A stretch of DNA of 64,000 nt from Litoditis marina (taxonomy: Eukaryota > Nematoda > Chromadorea > Rhabditida > Rhabditidae): contig OZ038433.1 in NCBI GenBank assembly GCA_964036275.1, forward strand, positions 25,279,485-25,343,484, read 5' to 3'. How positions within the stretch are numbered: the stretch's first letter is position 1; each line of letters starts with the position of its first letter. This document shows positions 34,452-50,797 of the stretch, in pieces. Position numbers and translations under genes: made by a program. The notes below the pieces were generated by a model. That model saw only the letters and a program-made list of their open reading frames with translations. It made no database searches and was not told the DNA's origin.

Positions 34452-35728
34452 TACTCACGACAATATCGCCTGAAAAGCTTTGCGCACGTCGTTTTTCTGA
34501 CACTTCTAGCAGTTCGAGAAAAGTCGACGAGACCCAGAAAACTACGAAATGAACAGAAACCTAGCAGCAATGAAGGCTTCCCTTAACACACGGCTGTCAA
34601 TACTTAGGTAATTTCGTCTTCTGTTGTTTTCAGGCTGGATTTAAAGAAAGAAAGTGATATATAGTTCCAGAACCAGGGTATTATAATCACAAGATACAGA
34701 AATTAATAATCGAAAGGGGCAACTTTATTCAAAAAAAAATCGACCCATTAACATCATCTTCTCTTGATATTTATGTGATTGTCAAAATATAGTTTTTACT
34801 GGGTCTGAATTTTCAAGTCAATTAGCAGGGTGGCCATTTATATGGCTGTTATCAACTACAGAACGTGACAACCTATTCTTAGTATATTAAAATTGCTTGA
34901 TTTCAGAAAAAAAATTTTCACACGAGAAAGTTTACACAGTCGCGCGCTTTTGATTAATTGTCATTTTAAGACCAATCTCTTTCTTTGAGATCATGGCAAC
35001 CTTAGAGAATGTTTATGATAATGATAGAAAAAGTAAGGTAAAATGCGACATCAGATCGCTTTAGCATGCAGTGAACTGTATGTAGATAGTAAAATAAATT
35101 CATTGCAGCTACTTCGAATAACGGCCAGCCACGGAATAATAGAATCCTCGAGTGGCCAGAACAGAATACAAAATCATGATAAAATCAAAAAGAGCTAGAA
35201 ATATAAGAACTTATATTTGATTAGAGAGACAGAGAATACTAGGAATAGGACTGTCTGCTCGAATTATTTTACAGAAAATCTCCAGAATCAACTGAATAAC
35301 ACGAATATGAAACGCATCCAGCACTGAAAATCACCACACACGATCACGCCACAGAATAGTAATTAGGGTACTAGTGAAGAATACTAGTTGACATGAATAG
35401 CAATTTGGAACAAGCAAATACAAACAGATCAGAGTCTCAGGTAGCAAATACTCAGCAGCAGAGGGAATAGAATAGAACGGAGACGAATCCAGTCAAATAT
35501 TCTGAAATGAGTAGAAAACCAGAAAAATCCTTTTTACGAATCACAATCATTTTGAAACTAATTATTAGATACACAAGAATATTATCAAAAGGAATCACTC
35601 TGAAAATTATCAAAAAGTCTTTTTATTCTGAAAATGTGCTAAACGAATCCATTTAAAAAACCAAGTAAAGTAGAAAAACTTTGGCTTTTCGATTGTCCGA
35701 CTAAGAAGGAAAGGATATTAATTGATTT
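34452..35728. other. CTU1-RBM15 intergenic region
   Basis: AT-rich, with no exon or clear repeat. The CTU1 leader lies at its left end. TTTATT at 35632-35637, an AATAAA on the minus strand, is about 90 bases past the RBM15 stop and is its likely polyadenylation signal. Confidence 0.5.
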
Positions 35729-38700
35729 CTATCTGGAAGGAGATGTATAGGGGGAAGGAGCCTTGACTCCTAGGGCGAATAACAGGTACGGACTGCCCTC
35801 CGTCAACATTTTGATCTGCGGACTGAAATGGGTGAGCAGTCGCTGGGCCATATCACAATGAGGGAAGATGTAGAGGATACCCTCAGGCACTGTCACCACT
35901 CCTGTAATAGGTACATAGTTATTCAATGGAACAAACCTGATCAAGGAAGGTCAATCATTTTGATTTTTTCGAGTTTAGAATTTCGAGTCAATGGAACCCC
36001 GAAATAGATCTCCAACTTGCTATACAGTTTGCCTTTTACTGCAATTGGGAACCCCAATTACAAATTACAACCATGAAAATGTTCCATGCGGCTAAAACGT
36101 ACCGGCAGCATCCTTTTCCGTCAAATAGCGGACAAGTGGTCGAATTTCCTCCGCGTGTTTTCCCACGGCCATCATGAGAGATATCTGTTTTGTGGAGGTG
36201 TTCGTCAATCTATCCAACAATGCCTGTTGGCTACTCAGCGCCAGTCTGAATCGAGTGAAATCAGAAAACGACACAACTAAACAATATCAGAAAATTGTTG
36301 TTTGTAAATACTTGTTTCACTGTAATAACAGATGTCCGATTGATTTAATGAAACTGAAAAAATAACGCAAGTGAACAAGTTTCAGAATACAGATACCAGT
36401 TATGTTTTTCTATCACCAGCTGCGAATATAAACATTTCCGGCGAGGCTCTCATGACAAGAAGGGAAAACTGAACTGTTCACATGTCACATCAGAAGTTCA
36501 AATAAGGATTATAGGAGATATCAACTATACCTCTGTGTCACGTGTAGCTTCATGGAGTTTCCGTCATCGTCTCGCAACAGTTTCTGAAGTAGCTTCTCGG
36601 CTCCTGCGATACGGTACAGACGAACATTATACTCCGCCTTTTTCAGTAGAAGCTGAAATTGCGGTTATTTCAGTACTTATTGTGTACAATCAAAATCACA
36701 CTAACTACTAACTATTAACAACTTCACATATGTTTACTAAACGGTTAACCGCTAGCAGGTAGCACCGCACACTTTAGCGGAAGCTAATCATATTCACTTT
36801 TGGATTAAAAAACGTATGTAATAAAACCACTATATTGATACAGCTTGAGCGAAAACTATGAATAATGTTAACTTGGTAACCGAAACATTATATAAGTAAA
36901 CAAAATACCTGTCCCTGCCATGTTGTAGCGTAATCTTCGTCCAGCTGCTCGAACGTGCGTACAAGGGGTTTGGGAGATCCGGGAGGGGTTCGCGGACCAC
37001 TCGGACCGGGTGGCGACTTGGTGGCACGACGTTTACGGGCAGAAAACACTGTACCCACGTGGCCACCATCTTTCGTGTCGTCTCTGGAAATGACTGAATC
37101 CACACACCAGTAAGGTCCGACTGTTTGACAAAAAGTAGTCCGTTATTAGATCCAAACACGTGATTTTGTATCAAAATTAGACAAATTTTCTCGTTTTCGG
37201 CGAGAAGCCGAAAAGACCTGTTTTTCGATTTATTCTGACTATTCGGACAACTTTTGCTGGAGTATGATTGAATCATCTGATTTGAATTCAACGATAGAGA
37301 GCATGCAAACAGACCATTATGAATAAATAGTGCCCAAGTTATACTTTAACTTTGATGAAAATTGATGTGTTCAACCATAGGTGCGATAGCTTGGTTATCT
37401 GACCGGGGGAACCTTAAATTTTTCTTAATTGGGCTGGGGGGGGGGGGGGAGCATAACTTTTCCAACAATGCTGAGTTTATCAGGTCACATATGGGAGCCC
37501 TATAACTTTTCGATTTTGCTTTGGAGAGCATGTATAACTCTTCAAACCCCCCAACCGACACTATCCCACCTATGTGTCCAACTAAACTCACTTAGCAAAG
37601 TCGACAAGAATACAGCGATCCTTTCCACCCAATGGGAAATGTTTCATTCCACGACACGCATCCTGTGCTGCATTTATATCGGCAAAACGAATGTAGGCAA
37701 ACTCAAAACCATCCTGAACATAGAAACAGATGGAACACGCATCACGGATATGGGGGAGAGCGTCAACTGTACGATACACAACAGTGTTGAGCTATATAAC
37801 GATAAGACGAATAAATGACTGTTCACATGGTTCTCTATACTCGCTTAAAAATATCCGAACCTACCAATTTAAACAAGGATCATAACATTTTCAGATTGTG
37901 GGTCTAGCGTCTCGTTGAGAACAAATTGGCATAGAAAGATGAAAGTTCTAATCAAGTGTTGCTGGCCGAACCCGAACACATCTTGTTGTACTTTTATGTT
38001 GTCGTTTGATCCCCGTGTTATACAGCTACTTCTAAAATTTCACTGACCCAACCACAACGTCAGTCATACTCATTGAACTCACATCGTACTCCAGTTTTTC
38101 GATGAGTCCATAACGGTCGAATTCCTTTGCCAGCATATCCGAAGTAGTCCAGGAACCGAGACCACCCACCCACAGCCGACGCGATACCTTCAAGATGAAC
38201 TTTCCTCGACAAGATTAAGATAGACAAGACTTGGTTCATAAACACGCAATTTGAACCACTTGTTTCTGGTTTTAGTTGATAAAAACATTCCAATTAACTG
38301 CATGGGAATGGGACCACTGTGAGACCACTTTTCGTTTTACTACTCAAACTCAAGTGATAATGCCGAATGTGTCGAACAACCTTCTTAGACAACAAAGTGG
38401 CAACGTTTTCTCACCTGACTCTTCCCGTAACCAATTTTACACCGACTTCCGCCATTTCTAACGGGTCGATCGTGTTCGCCATGTTTTGCGTCCATTGCCT
38501 GTTCTAGAGTCTGAAACCACAGAAAATCAGAATAATGTAACATTTCAAACCTTCCTTCAATAATTAAATCGCAAGTACCCTTTGAAGATCGGCGGAAGAT
38601 TCATAGTCAATTCTAAATTTTCACAAAACTCCGTTTTATCACGAACTTCAAACGTGGGGAAAAGTTCGTGAAATCGTAAATGAAGATTTTCTGTTTAGAT

Positions 38701-40963
38701 TTTGACTAATATAAACGTGATCCAGCCTAGAACCTAGGATAAAAACAGATTGGTGTGGTTTGAAAAGTGGAGATGTTTCACTCTCACCCTCACCCAACTC
38801 ACTTGAAACATGACAAATGCATAGGCCGCATCAGTGTTGGCTGGCGTCTTTATGTCAACATCTTCTACCTTTCCATATCGCTCGAAGACCTAAAACAACG
38901 TAAATACAACTGTTGATGTGTGAATGATCTCTCTACAGAGAACCTATAGGAAAAACAGAAGTTCGCTAAGCAACCTTACAGCACCAGCAAACCAACGAAC
39001 AAGCACATTTCACAGTAGTAGGGGTCGGGAACATAAACATTTTCAGAAAAAGTCTTGAAATACAGCAGTGAATAGACACATGGCCATGGGTCAGGATCAG
39101 AAATGGACCTAACAAGTGTCAAGTTCAGTATTTGTCAACATTTAATATTAATTCAACACATTCTCAGTACGACCCATAGTATCACTGTATAGTATCACTG
39201 TATAGTATCATAGTATAGTATTTGTTCACATCTCAATGAAAACAGCAAACCTTGAGTATTTCGTATTCCCTGATATCCGATGGCATGTTGCCAACGAAGA
39301 GTGTGCGGGTGGCATCGGTGTCGTCCTCCTTGAGTCGGAACTGCGGTCCCTCCCTGCCACCACCCCGCCCGCCCCGTCGGTCCGGGGACCTGCGGCCAGA
39401 CATTCGATCTCGGTCTCCACCACGGTCGCCCTGAACACACCATCAAAATCACTAAACAACACAACTTATTCACAGATTTATTTGTTTACTCCATTATTTT
39501 CATCCGTGCCTTTTCGTGGTGGTTTTGTAAAACTAGCCTCGGAAATCGAAGAAGCGCATATTTTATATTTTCATCATGATGAGCCGAACTGTTCTGTAGT
39601 TAGCTCTGTTATTCAGGCCAGGTTTTAAATGTATAGGGTAATGGGAAATGCTCCCATGAATTTATCGAAATAAATTACTGAAACCAAAGCAAACCCGTTA
39701 GGAGAATCAAATGAGCAGTAACCAACCTGAAGTGCTCGGTTGAACCGATCGGGTATATATTTGCCCTCCTGGTCCCTCAGAATTCCCGCCGGATCACAGA
39801 GAACACGTCTCCCGAGTACCTTCTTCAATCGATCCATCATGTTATATCTGGAAAAGGCTACTATGTTTCAAACAGTTTTCTTCTCTGAAGTTCGAGAATA
39901 AACCGAAAAGGTTATTTTAATCATACTATTCATGCCCGACATACACGGGTAGCTAAATTTTTTGATCCAAACACATTATAACCGTCAACAACTCCAATTG
40001 TCTTGTTTACCCTTGTAATTCACATTATCCATACATACTACTGAGTGAGTACGTACCTAACTTTTCGAGCACACTCTCTTCTCTCAAAATTCACATAGGC
40101 CAATCGTTCGTCGTCCCCTGGATTTCGAACAACTTTTATCTGTAAATGAGAGAAAAATGCTTTAGTTTCACAAGTGTTTCTAGGAAACTAACCCCATTCA
40201 TTGAATGTCAGTATGTACACTTCTTTCTTGTAAACGATTTTCGATCTCAATGTCACACACTTATATGGAAAAAAAAGTTCAGCGAACATGAAATATACGT
40301 TCAGGGAGATCATTCCTATCCTGCCGCTCGGAGTCGAAATTTCTTTTGAACGAATAGCTTGCATAAGCAAATGAGCCTTGTGTAAAAACAATTATGTAAG
40401 ATACTAGAATACATCACTTGCCTCAAACGGTGCAAATTTTCGAAATTCGGTAGACAGAACTTCCTTAATTTCTTCTCTCTCCAATTTGTCATCGAATCCA
40501 ACAATACGTAGATTCATGTATTCTTCTGGTGAATGACTACCAAAACGTTCTCTGAAACACATACAAAATGGATGAAATACTAATGGAATGATCTTATCGG
40601 AATCGAACAAAAGAACGTCTATGGAACACGTCTGCGAAACATGTTTCGCTTGAAGTAAAAAATATATAAGAACGACTAAATATAACGCTTAGCTGCCATT
40701 ATCGTTTTTCTTTTGAAAGAGTAAAAAATAAGGGACAGCCTCACAGCCTCGTTGTATGTCAGACCGTCACATATTTTAATTGAAACTTGCCCAGATTACA
40801 ACTAAAACTATGATTTTCTAATTATGTTTGTACATTTATCTACCCACGAGTGTACTAACCTGTAGAAAGCGGACAATCCGTCACTGGTCGAGTATCTTGA
40901 TCGTGGACGACCGCGTTCATCATCAGAAGCACTAGATTCACTCCCATCGCGATATCGACTCAT
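35729..40963 (-). CDS. RBM15: RBM15/spenito-type RNA-binding protein, 13 exons
   Basis: A spen-family nuclear protein; RBM15/Nito recruits the m6A methyltransferase complex to RNA and also affects splicing. Exons: 40963-40860, 40551-40422, 40139-40057, 39847-39727, 39430-39251, 38889-38803, 38510-38415, 38187-38083, 37713-37592, 37083-36909, 36652-36531, 36245-36103 and 35901-35729. They join to 546 residues, short for the family (RBM15 is near 970). RRM1 spans about 45-125 (NLRIVGFDD), an RGG/SR linker 147-175 (GDRGGDRDRMSGRRSPDRRG), RRM2 188-264 (RTLFVGNMP, AYAFVMF), RRM3 270-342 (RRLWVGGLGSW, FAYIRFAD). The C-terminal SPOC domain, about 390-540, ends GILYIFPHCDMAQRLL. The exon at 40551-40422 ends in a GC donor (GAG|GCAAGT). 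An acceptor (TTATTTTAG) lies one base before the ATG. Confidence 0.94.
37104..37265. repeat. CCAGTAAGGTCCGACTA repeat, copy 3
   Basis: Starts ACACCAGTAAGGTCCGACTG and ends near CTGACTATTCGGACAACTTT. It lies in an RBM15 intron, about 20 bases upstream of the acceptor of the exon at 37083. Confidence 0.65.
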
Positions 40964-41703
40964 TCTAAAATAACAAATATGTTCCGAAATAGTTTATCGA
41001 CTACAGTGTAATCGTAATACAGTCTTCGACCGAGCATGTACTGGCTGAACATTAGAACAGTTCTTTAAGTAATAACATAATGGCAAACTTAATGAGTGTA
41101 AATGAGGCAAACTTGCATAAAACTCATTTTCTCTAATATAAAAAAGAAAAAAAAAGAAATGTATGGTTTTTGTTTATAAAAACTGATAATATATATATAC
41201 TAATTATGAATAAATTAAACAAAAATCTGACGAAATCCAACTGATATAACCGTTGCATGGAGGATTTATCGATCGAGATTGGGTGAAGGGGGACTAGAAA
41301 TGCGGGTGGCAATTACCATTAGCTGGCTTGATGACAGTGCAGGCAAAATACAACAAAACCGCGGAAAATAAACCAGCGCACCCAACTAATCAACGGTAAT
41401 CTCCAAACGTTTCTAGCGCGCGACCAAAACCTAGCATTTTATGGTTAGAACCTCAGAGCAGCATTTTCGAAAGAACATCGTTGTCGCGAGAGAATAGTCA
41501 ATTTTCGTAAAAATTCAGGCGTTTTTCACCCCAACAAAAAAATCCACAGGTATGTAATAAAGAAATCGACATTTACAGAGAACACAGTAACAGTTGGAGA
41601 AAAACACTTCATGTGCGAACAATAAATATGAGCACTGGATCATTGAACACGTATTCAAAGGATAAAACATAATTAGGTTATTCCTAGTAGAGTAAGTGAG
41701 CGG
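40964..41703. other. RBM15-tubulin intergenic region
   Basis: About 740 AT-rich bases with no exon or named repeat. It should hold the tubulin 3' UTR and the RBM15 promoter or outron. Confidence 0.45.
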
Positions 41704-45045
<3,342 letters not shown>

Positions 45046-47239
45046 TTCTGAGTCTGAAAAAAGCTGGTGTTATATTTTAAGCAACCATATTTTTAGGAAC
45101 GATCTAGTTTTTTTTTTGAAATATTAATGAATATAATCAGAAGGAAACAAGATAACAAGGATGCTACATGATACAAAACGCACAAAATAATACAGAATGA
45201 TTATGATCAAAACAAAGAGTATTCGATGAGCACAACACGAAACTGATGAGGATGAAGAAAAGTAGACATTATATTAAAAGTTAAAATTACGTCTGTACGT
45301 AAAACAGATCTCTTTTCAAGGGTTCTTAGCTTAGTAGCTAAACAGCGCTATTTCTGAAACGTCGAAGATCACCATCAGTCCAACTTAAAGACTCTACCGA
45401 CCATCCCTCACAATGACAAGAAAAGTACTGACTGAATGACTCGAAAACAACTGCAAATCGGAGTGATGTGAGGGTCGAAAGTTGTCCGAAACTGTAAAGC
45501 ATAGCAGCATCGGATACGCACTGGGGAAATACGCAGCCAAATAGAAATTGGCGCGAGAATTGCTAATTCGAACAACGAAAGATGCGGGAATTCCTCGAGT
45601 ACCTAAAGATAGATCGATTCGGGCTGACATTGCTACGCGTACGATCATGTGGTCAAAGAACAAACTACAGAATTGAGAAACTTTGCAAAACTTTCTATGG
45701 AACGTTCAATTAAATACCGGTAATTTGAAACATGCAAGTATTAGTGATAGTGGTTCTTACTCAACGAAGAACATTTTTGCCCTGCGAAATTAAGAATACT
45801 TCTACACAACACAGTATAGTTGAATAGAAGGGATTTCACATCCCTAGATAATGGGGGTTTGGTAGAATAGTAGAATGGGACGCGTTGACCTAGATACATA
45901 GGAATTTCGTGACCAGGGTTAAATCCGCAGTAAACCCGTAGTAAGGCGAACCCGTGGTAGATCCGCAGTAAACGTGCAGTAAACCCGCAGTAGATTCATA
46001 GTAAACTATTCAAAAGTGCGTGCTTCGTGTGGAAATGCAATATTATGACTCAAAAACTGAAGGGATAAACGTATCGGAGATTATACAAATCAGTTTCGAG
46101 AAAATGAGCAGATAATTTTTTTCAAGTCTGACAGTCCAACTTTTTTTCGATCGTTATGATGAGTTCCTGACAACTGCATTTCTACAATATGAGTATTCAA
46201 TCGTTTAAAATGGAATGAATTGACGTTTTACTTAGCAAATCATGATGGAAAACCATATAATGGAAATTTACGAGAAGAACTTTCATAGTTATGGCTCATA
46301 ACTTCAATTTCCTTACCAAATCATGATTGACCGAAAATTTGTTCCGATATCCTGATGTACAACTAATATTCATGCATATTGGAAAATTGAATGCATTTTC
46401 ACCCTTAAAAACGAATTTTGAAAAAAAATATTTTCCGCCCTTACTTAAGTACGGACTTCTCCATCACTAGTCGTTGAGGTTTGAGTTGATTTCGGTTTAA
46501 TTACCCAAGTTTGAGGTACTTTTCGAGAACAGAAAGGTATTCTATTTTCCTTTGACGTTGATAGGGAGCATGGAGCGCTCCTATTGCGTTAAATAAAACT
46601 ATTTTTTGAAAAAGTATTATTTTACATTATTTGTGGTAGATTTGAATATCAATTAGTTTACTGCGCAGTTACTGCGGGTTCACTGCAGATTTACTGCCGA
46701 TTTACCCCTGGTAGTACCGCGGTACTACCAGCGGTAAATCTGCAGTCAAACCGGGGTAGAACTGCAGTAACTTTGCTGTCAATTAGCGGTTTTTATTTCC
46801 CTGTGTACTTTCACATATCTTCTCCTCCCTGCAGCGAAAAAAACACATTCAAAACGTTGAAAAGGTTTTTTCTTGGTTTAGTAACAGGTTGCAATATCAT
46901 TTTACTTTCTCATTCATTTTGTTGTATTTCAGATAAACGTTTAGTAATAAAGTTTAGTTGTGCTAGTCTCGGAAGCTACGTCTTTTACTGTTTCGCTATA
47001 GTCCTCGTTATTTCTTCGTGGACTTCTACAGTATACGTTTATTCTACTGATGCTCGTTTTCCGGAGAATGTCGTTCCACAAATTCCTCTGTGATGCACGT
47101 CGTGTTACACACATCATTATTCGGAAATTTCAATATAATTCCGATAAGTCTTATGTGAGCAGAAATCACTAAATAGAGTTTCAGGAAGACACGAAGTAAG
47201 AATGGAAAGTTATCTCAGCTGAGAAGTGATGTGCAGTTT
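45046..47239. other. Upstream region of beta-tubulin
   Basis: No coding exon found. The tubulin leader and promoter must lie here unless the leader is trans-spliced. It contains the GCAGTAAAC-type element (45918-46772). Confidence 0.45.
45918..46772. mobile_element. Element with subterminal CCGCAGTAAAC repeats
   Basis: The left end has tandem units such as ATCCGCAGTAAACCCG (45925-46010). The right end has the inverted form, TTACTGCGGGTTCACTGCAG (46660-46772), with an inner palindrome CTGGTAGTACCGCGGTACTACCAG. About 650 bp lie between. Ends and target duplication could not be fixed. Confidence 0.6.
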
Positions 47240-47284
47240 TGACAGAAAGATGGAGAGATGTAGAGAAAAAGAGAGAGAGCGGGA

Positions 47285-47362
47285 GAGATGAAGATAGAGA
47301 GAGAGAGAGGAAGAAAGAAAGTTAAGGAGAGAGAGAGAGAGGAAGAGAGAAAGAGAGAGATT
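47285..47362. repeat. (GA)n at the 5' end of the Penelope-like element
   Basis: GA-rich microsatellite right after the left GACAGAAAGATGG copy. It creates a false Glu/Arg-rich N-terminus on the nuclease frame. Confidence 0.85.
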
Positions 47363-47428
47363 ATAAGAGGGCTAGAGATAAAGATTTTTTTCCACACTCT
47401 CTCTCTCTATTTTCTTTCGACCAATCTC

Positions 47429-48055
47429 ACCTCTAAAAGAGTAAGGAACAATATCAAATATATAAATACATCATTCTGTACCGAGAATAAAGGAATAAAA
47501 TGTAATGATGCTAAATGTAAAATCTGCCCAAAAATGATACTTAACAATTATGTAACCAGCACACATACTGGCTATCGTATCAAAACAGTGAAAAGCGCGA
47601 ACATAAGTTGTAAAAGCACCAAACTAATATATCTAATGACATGCAGCATATGCAAGCTACAATACGTTGGAGAAACACAGTGTAGTTTACGCCAACGCAT
47701 GAGCGGACACAAACACACATTTCGCAGTCCAAATAGTCATACATACATAGCCAATCACTTCAAGCTAACCGGTCACACAGCAGAAAGTTTTACTATCGAA
47801 GTACTAGACGATATAGACTGTGAAACAAAACAACTACGCACCAGTAAAGAATTATATTGGATCAAGTTACTACAAACGGCTGCGCCTTTCGGACTAAATG
47901 ATCAAATCAAAGGATATGGGAATATTACGGAGAATTTGGACCCTTTTGAAAAGCGCACAAATCCATATCATGGAATTACAATTCGTCGTTATAAATGTAA
48001 ACACAGATTAAAGAACAACAAAACCCGAACAACATCACAACAGAGGAAATCTTAA
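47429..48055 (+). CDS. GIY-YIG endonuclease frame of the Penelope-like element
   Basis: This frame encodes the nuclease that in such elements is thought to nick the target. Cysteine pairs KCKICPK and TCSICK flank the start, like the zinc-finger motif described for N-terminal nucleases of this group. Then comes LQYVGETQCSLRQRMSGHK, which holds the second half of the GIY-YIG motif (YVG) and the conserved Arg. HIS/NHF and a C-terminal Glu in SKELYWIKLLQ complete the domain. The frame opens earlier, but its first residues come from the GA microsatellite; no clear start is seen, so the given start is a guess. It ends in TAA at 48053-48055, inside the RT frame. Confidence 0.75.
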   Translation, partial: TSKRVRNNIKYINTSFCTENKGIKCNDAKCKICPKMILNNYVTSTHTGYRIKTVKSANISCKSTKLIYLMTCSICKLQYVGETQCSLRQRMSGHKHTFRSPNSHTYIANHFKLTGHTAESFTIEVLDDIDCETKQLRTSKELYWIKLLQTAAPFGLNDQIKGYGNITENLDPFEKRTNPYHGITIRRYKCKHRLKNNKTRTTSQQRKS

Positions 48056-50202
48056 ATAACTTCGAAATAAATACAGTGAAAGACATGCATAAATACATTA
48101 GACAGTTATCTAATAAACAACTAGATCGCCTAATAGAGTTTATAATATCTGATCCTATATTCCATACGTTAAGTAAAGATATTAAGCACAATATGTATGC
48201 CTGCCTCACAAAACACTACTGGAGTAAACACAAAAATAAAGTAATTGAACAAACTCACAGAGTTTTAATTCCATATATAGATAAAAGCCTGGAAAAAATG
48301 AATTTGAAGAAGATTTTCAATAATGAAACAATAACACGATTTCTATCTGCAGTTAGTACCACTACAGTACTTAGAACCAATATACAATATCAATACGATC
48401 GACCTTTCAGCAGCAAAGTCTACAACTACAACAAATTTTTAAAAAATCTCGATCAAAGACAAATTGTAGACATAATGAGTCAAGATTGCGTATGTAACCA
48501 AGATAACTATGTCGAATTCCAAAACCCGCATTACGGACATATAATACTAGGTAACGCTGAGATACTTGATAACTCACACCTGAAAACGCTATTGGGAAAA
48601 GGAACGAAATTCCGACTATCAGAAAAACTTAATACGTATAACTTCAAAAATATTTTGAAAAATAAAGCGAAGGAACACGCCAACCTACTAGCAAAGTACC
48701 ATAAACTGAATAACAATAAACAAAAACAACTGCTAAACATATTCACAAGTAATATAGACAGTTTAGTGTTCCAAGACTACAACACAAACAATAACTATGA
48801 TATTAGAAATATAAACAGAGATATTGAAATACTAAGAGCCAACTTCATTATAACACCGATAGACAAAGCTAATTGCAACTATGCATTTACGTGTAAGAAA
48901 CAATACCTCACATTTATGAACGCCGAATTAGGATATGATTGGACTCAGAACACAACTACAAACAATAACGGTACCTATGAAATATACAGTAAAGAAAGCT
49001 CGAACGATATCATCACCAGACACCAATCAAATACAGCAAATTTACTCAGAAAACCAATCGATCAGGAATTCAACTGTATACCCACCATTTATGGTCTTCC
49101 GAAAATGCATAAAACACCAATTAAATTTCGATTTATAACGGGAGCCAGAGCAAGTAGTATCAAAGAATTGTCACTTGAACTAAGGGATATTCTGGGTTTC
49201 TTAAAACAACATTATATGCGTTACTGTAAAACTATTGAAAGCAGGACTAATGTACGCCTCTATTGGTCTATCTCAGGAAGTTACGAACTACTCAACAAAC
49301 TGAAAGATCAGCGAAATCATAAAAAGCAACTATATACAGCCGACTTCACCAGCCTGTTCACTAATCTACCTCACTCAGTAGTATACACTTCAATAGCTTA
49401 CATAGTTCGAACATGTTTCAATAATTCGGGAAGTTCCAACAACTACTTAGTAAAACAAAGTAAAAATAGATATACTTATAATGCAGATATTCATCCAACC
49501 AAGTCTAGCTATCTAATGCATGACATAGTATACTTACTAGACTATATACTCAAGAATAGCTATGCTACGTATGGTGGGAAGATTTACAAACAGAATAAAG
49601 GCATTCCACAAGGTAATAACGCATCTCCCCTAATAGCAGATTTAACCCTAATTGCCATGGAAACAATGCATATATTAAAAAACAAAAATGATTTCAGGAA
49701 AGATAAATATCTTGCATGTAGATATATGGATGATATTCTTATTATTAGCAATGATAACAATGCTCTACTAGAAAAATGTAATGGTATGTACGATTGTTCA
49801 CTAGTACTCGAACGCACAAACCACTCCGATAACATATGTAGCTTTTTGGATCTAGAACTGAAGCTAGAAAACAACACATTATCTTCTACGTTATACAATA
49901 AAACCGATGACTATGACTTTAAGATCTTGAAATACCCCAATATTGAATCCAATATTCATAACAGTATTGCAAACAACACTATAACGGGAGAAATAATCCG
50001 ATTTTCAAGATGCTGTAGTAAGACAGATGATTTCAGAAAACGAAGCAAAGAACTTCGAACTAGATATTTGGAAAACGGATACAATACCACCTATATTGAT
50101 CAACAAATATCGAAAAATATCTTGAAAAACAAAACCATAATAGTTAAATACAATCTAAATAATCTAGATAAGGTTAGAACATTTGTCAACTCATTGCAAT
50201 AA
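48001..50202 (+). CDS. Penelope-type reverse transcriptase frame
   Basis: A roughly 733-codon open frame starting inside the nuclease frame and shifted by one base (frame -1). Penelope RT motifs are visible: GLPKMHKTPIKFRFITGARA, YTADFTSLFTNLPH, KGIPQGNNASPLIADLTL, and the catalytic YMDD in CRYMDDILIIS. An in-frame ATG is at 48085, but the frame is open back to 48001, with 55 bases of overlap with the nuclease frame. A single-base indel or a programmed shift would both explain this. It has no internal stop, so it may be a young copy. No telomerase features beyond the shared RT fold are claimed. Confidence 0.88.
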   Translation, partial: TQIKEQQNPNNITTEEILNNFEINTVKDMHKYIRQLSNKQLDRLIEFIISDPIFHTLSKDIKHNMYACLTKHYWSKHKNKVIEQTHRVLIPYIDKSLEKMNLKKIFNNETITRFLSAVSTTTVLRTNIQYQYDRPFSSKVYNYNKFLKNLDQRQIVDIMSQDCVCNQDNYVEFQNPHYGHIILGNAEILDNSHLKTLLGKGTKFRLSEKLNTYNFKNILKNKAKEHANLLAKYHKLNNNKQKQLLNIFTSNIDSLVFQDYNTNNNYDIRNINRDIEILRANFIITPIDKANCNYAFTCKKQYLTFMNAELGYDWTQNTTTNNNGTYEIYSKESSNDIITRHQSNTANLLRKPIDQEFNCIPTIYGLPKMHKTPIKFRFITGARASSIKELSLELRDILGFLKQHYMRYCKTIESRTNVRLYWSISGSYELLNKLKDQRNHKKQLYTADFTSLFTNLPHSVVYTSIAYIVRTCFNNSGSSNNYLVKQSKNRYTYNADIHPTKSSYLMHDIVYLLDYILKNSYATYGGKIYKQNKGIPQGNNASPLIADLTLIAMETMHILKNKNDFRKDKYLACRYMDDILIISNDNNALLEKCNGMYDCSLVLERTNHSDNICSFLDLELKLENNTLSSTLYNKTDDYDFKILKYPNIESNIHNSIANNTITGEIIRFSRCCSKTDDFRKRSKELRTRYLENGYNTTYIDQQISKNILKNKTIIVKYNLNNLDKVRTFVNSLQ

Positions 50203-50662
50203 AAAATCATCTGACCACCTGACCAAACTACAGATAGTCAATAGACCAAACGACAGACGACCTGACCCAGCACTAGTATAAATAGACAGTGCGATAGAAA
50301 ACAGTCACAATATCCAATACTATCTTTTCTTATGCGCGCCCCACTATCTTTTATAAAAGATGGTAAAATTATTGTTTTATTGTTTAAATTACATTGTTTG
50401 TTAACAGTAGTTTTTTATGTGTATTATTTTATTATTATTTTTTTGCGGTAGAATCAGGTTAGGTCTAACTGATGAGTCAGATGATTCACAAATTTTACAT
50501 CCCTATAAGTACAGCCCCACTAACCTAGATAGCGAGTTTCCGTCCAATATTAGACTTAGGGGCGAAATTGGACGGAAACTCACATTTAATTCACATGTCT
50601 AATAATTCAAAACATTAATCCACTCTGTAAAACTTTCACACTTTCTCTTTCGTTTATCTCTC

Positions 50663-50746
50663 TGACAGAAAGATGGAGAGATAGATGGAGAGAGATACAT
50701 AGAGATAGAGAGAGGAAGATATATATAGAGAGAAGGAGAGGGAGAA

Positions 50747-50797
<51 letters not shown>

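Noticed and set aside
35901..35936. An RBM15 last exon starting at 35936 with a donor at 36099
   Set aside because: It keeps the frame, but the sites are weak. The pair 36103/35901 has stronger sites and restores the conserved SPOC sequence AAGVVTVPEG.
45394..45663. An 89-codon minus-strand frame upstream of tubulin
   Set aside because: No family match, no exon borders and no start context; likely chance.
47288..47400. Glu/Arg-rich N-terminus of the GIY-YIG frame
   Set aside because: It is translation of the GA microsatellite.
50460..50590. Possible hammerhead ribozyme in the Penelope-like 3' UTR (CTGATGAG at 50469)
   Set aside because: No GAAA core follows at the right distance and the stems do not pair as needed; only a plain hairpin is supported.
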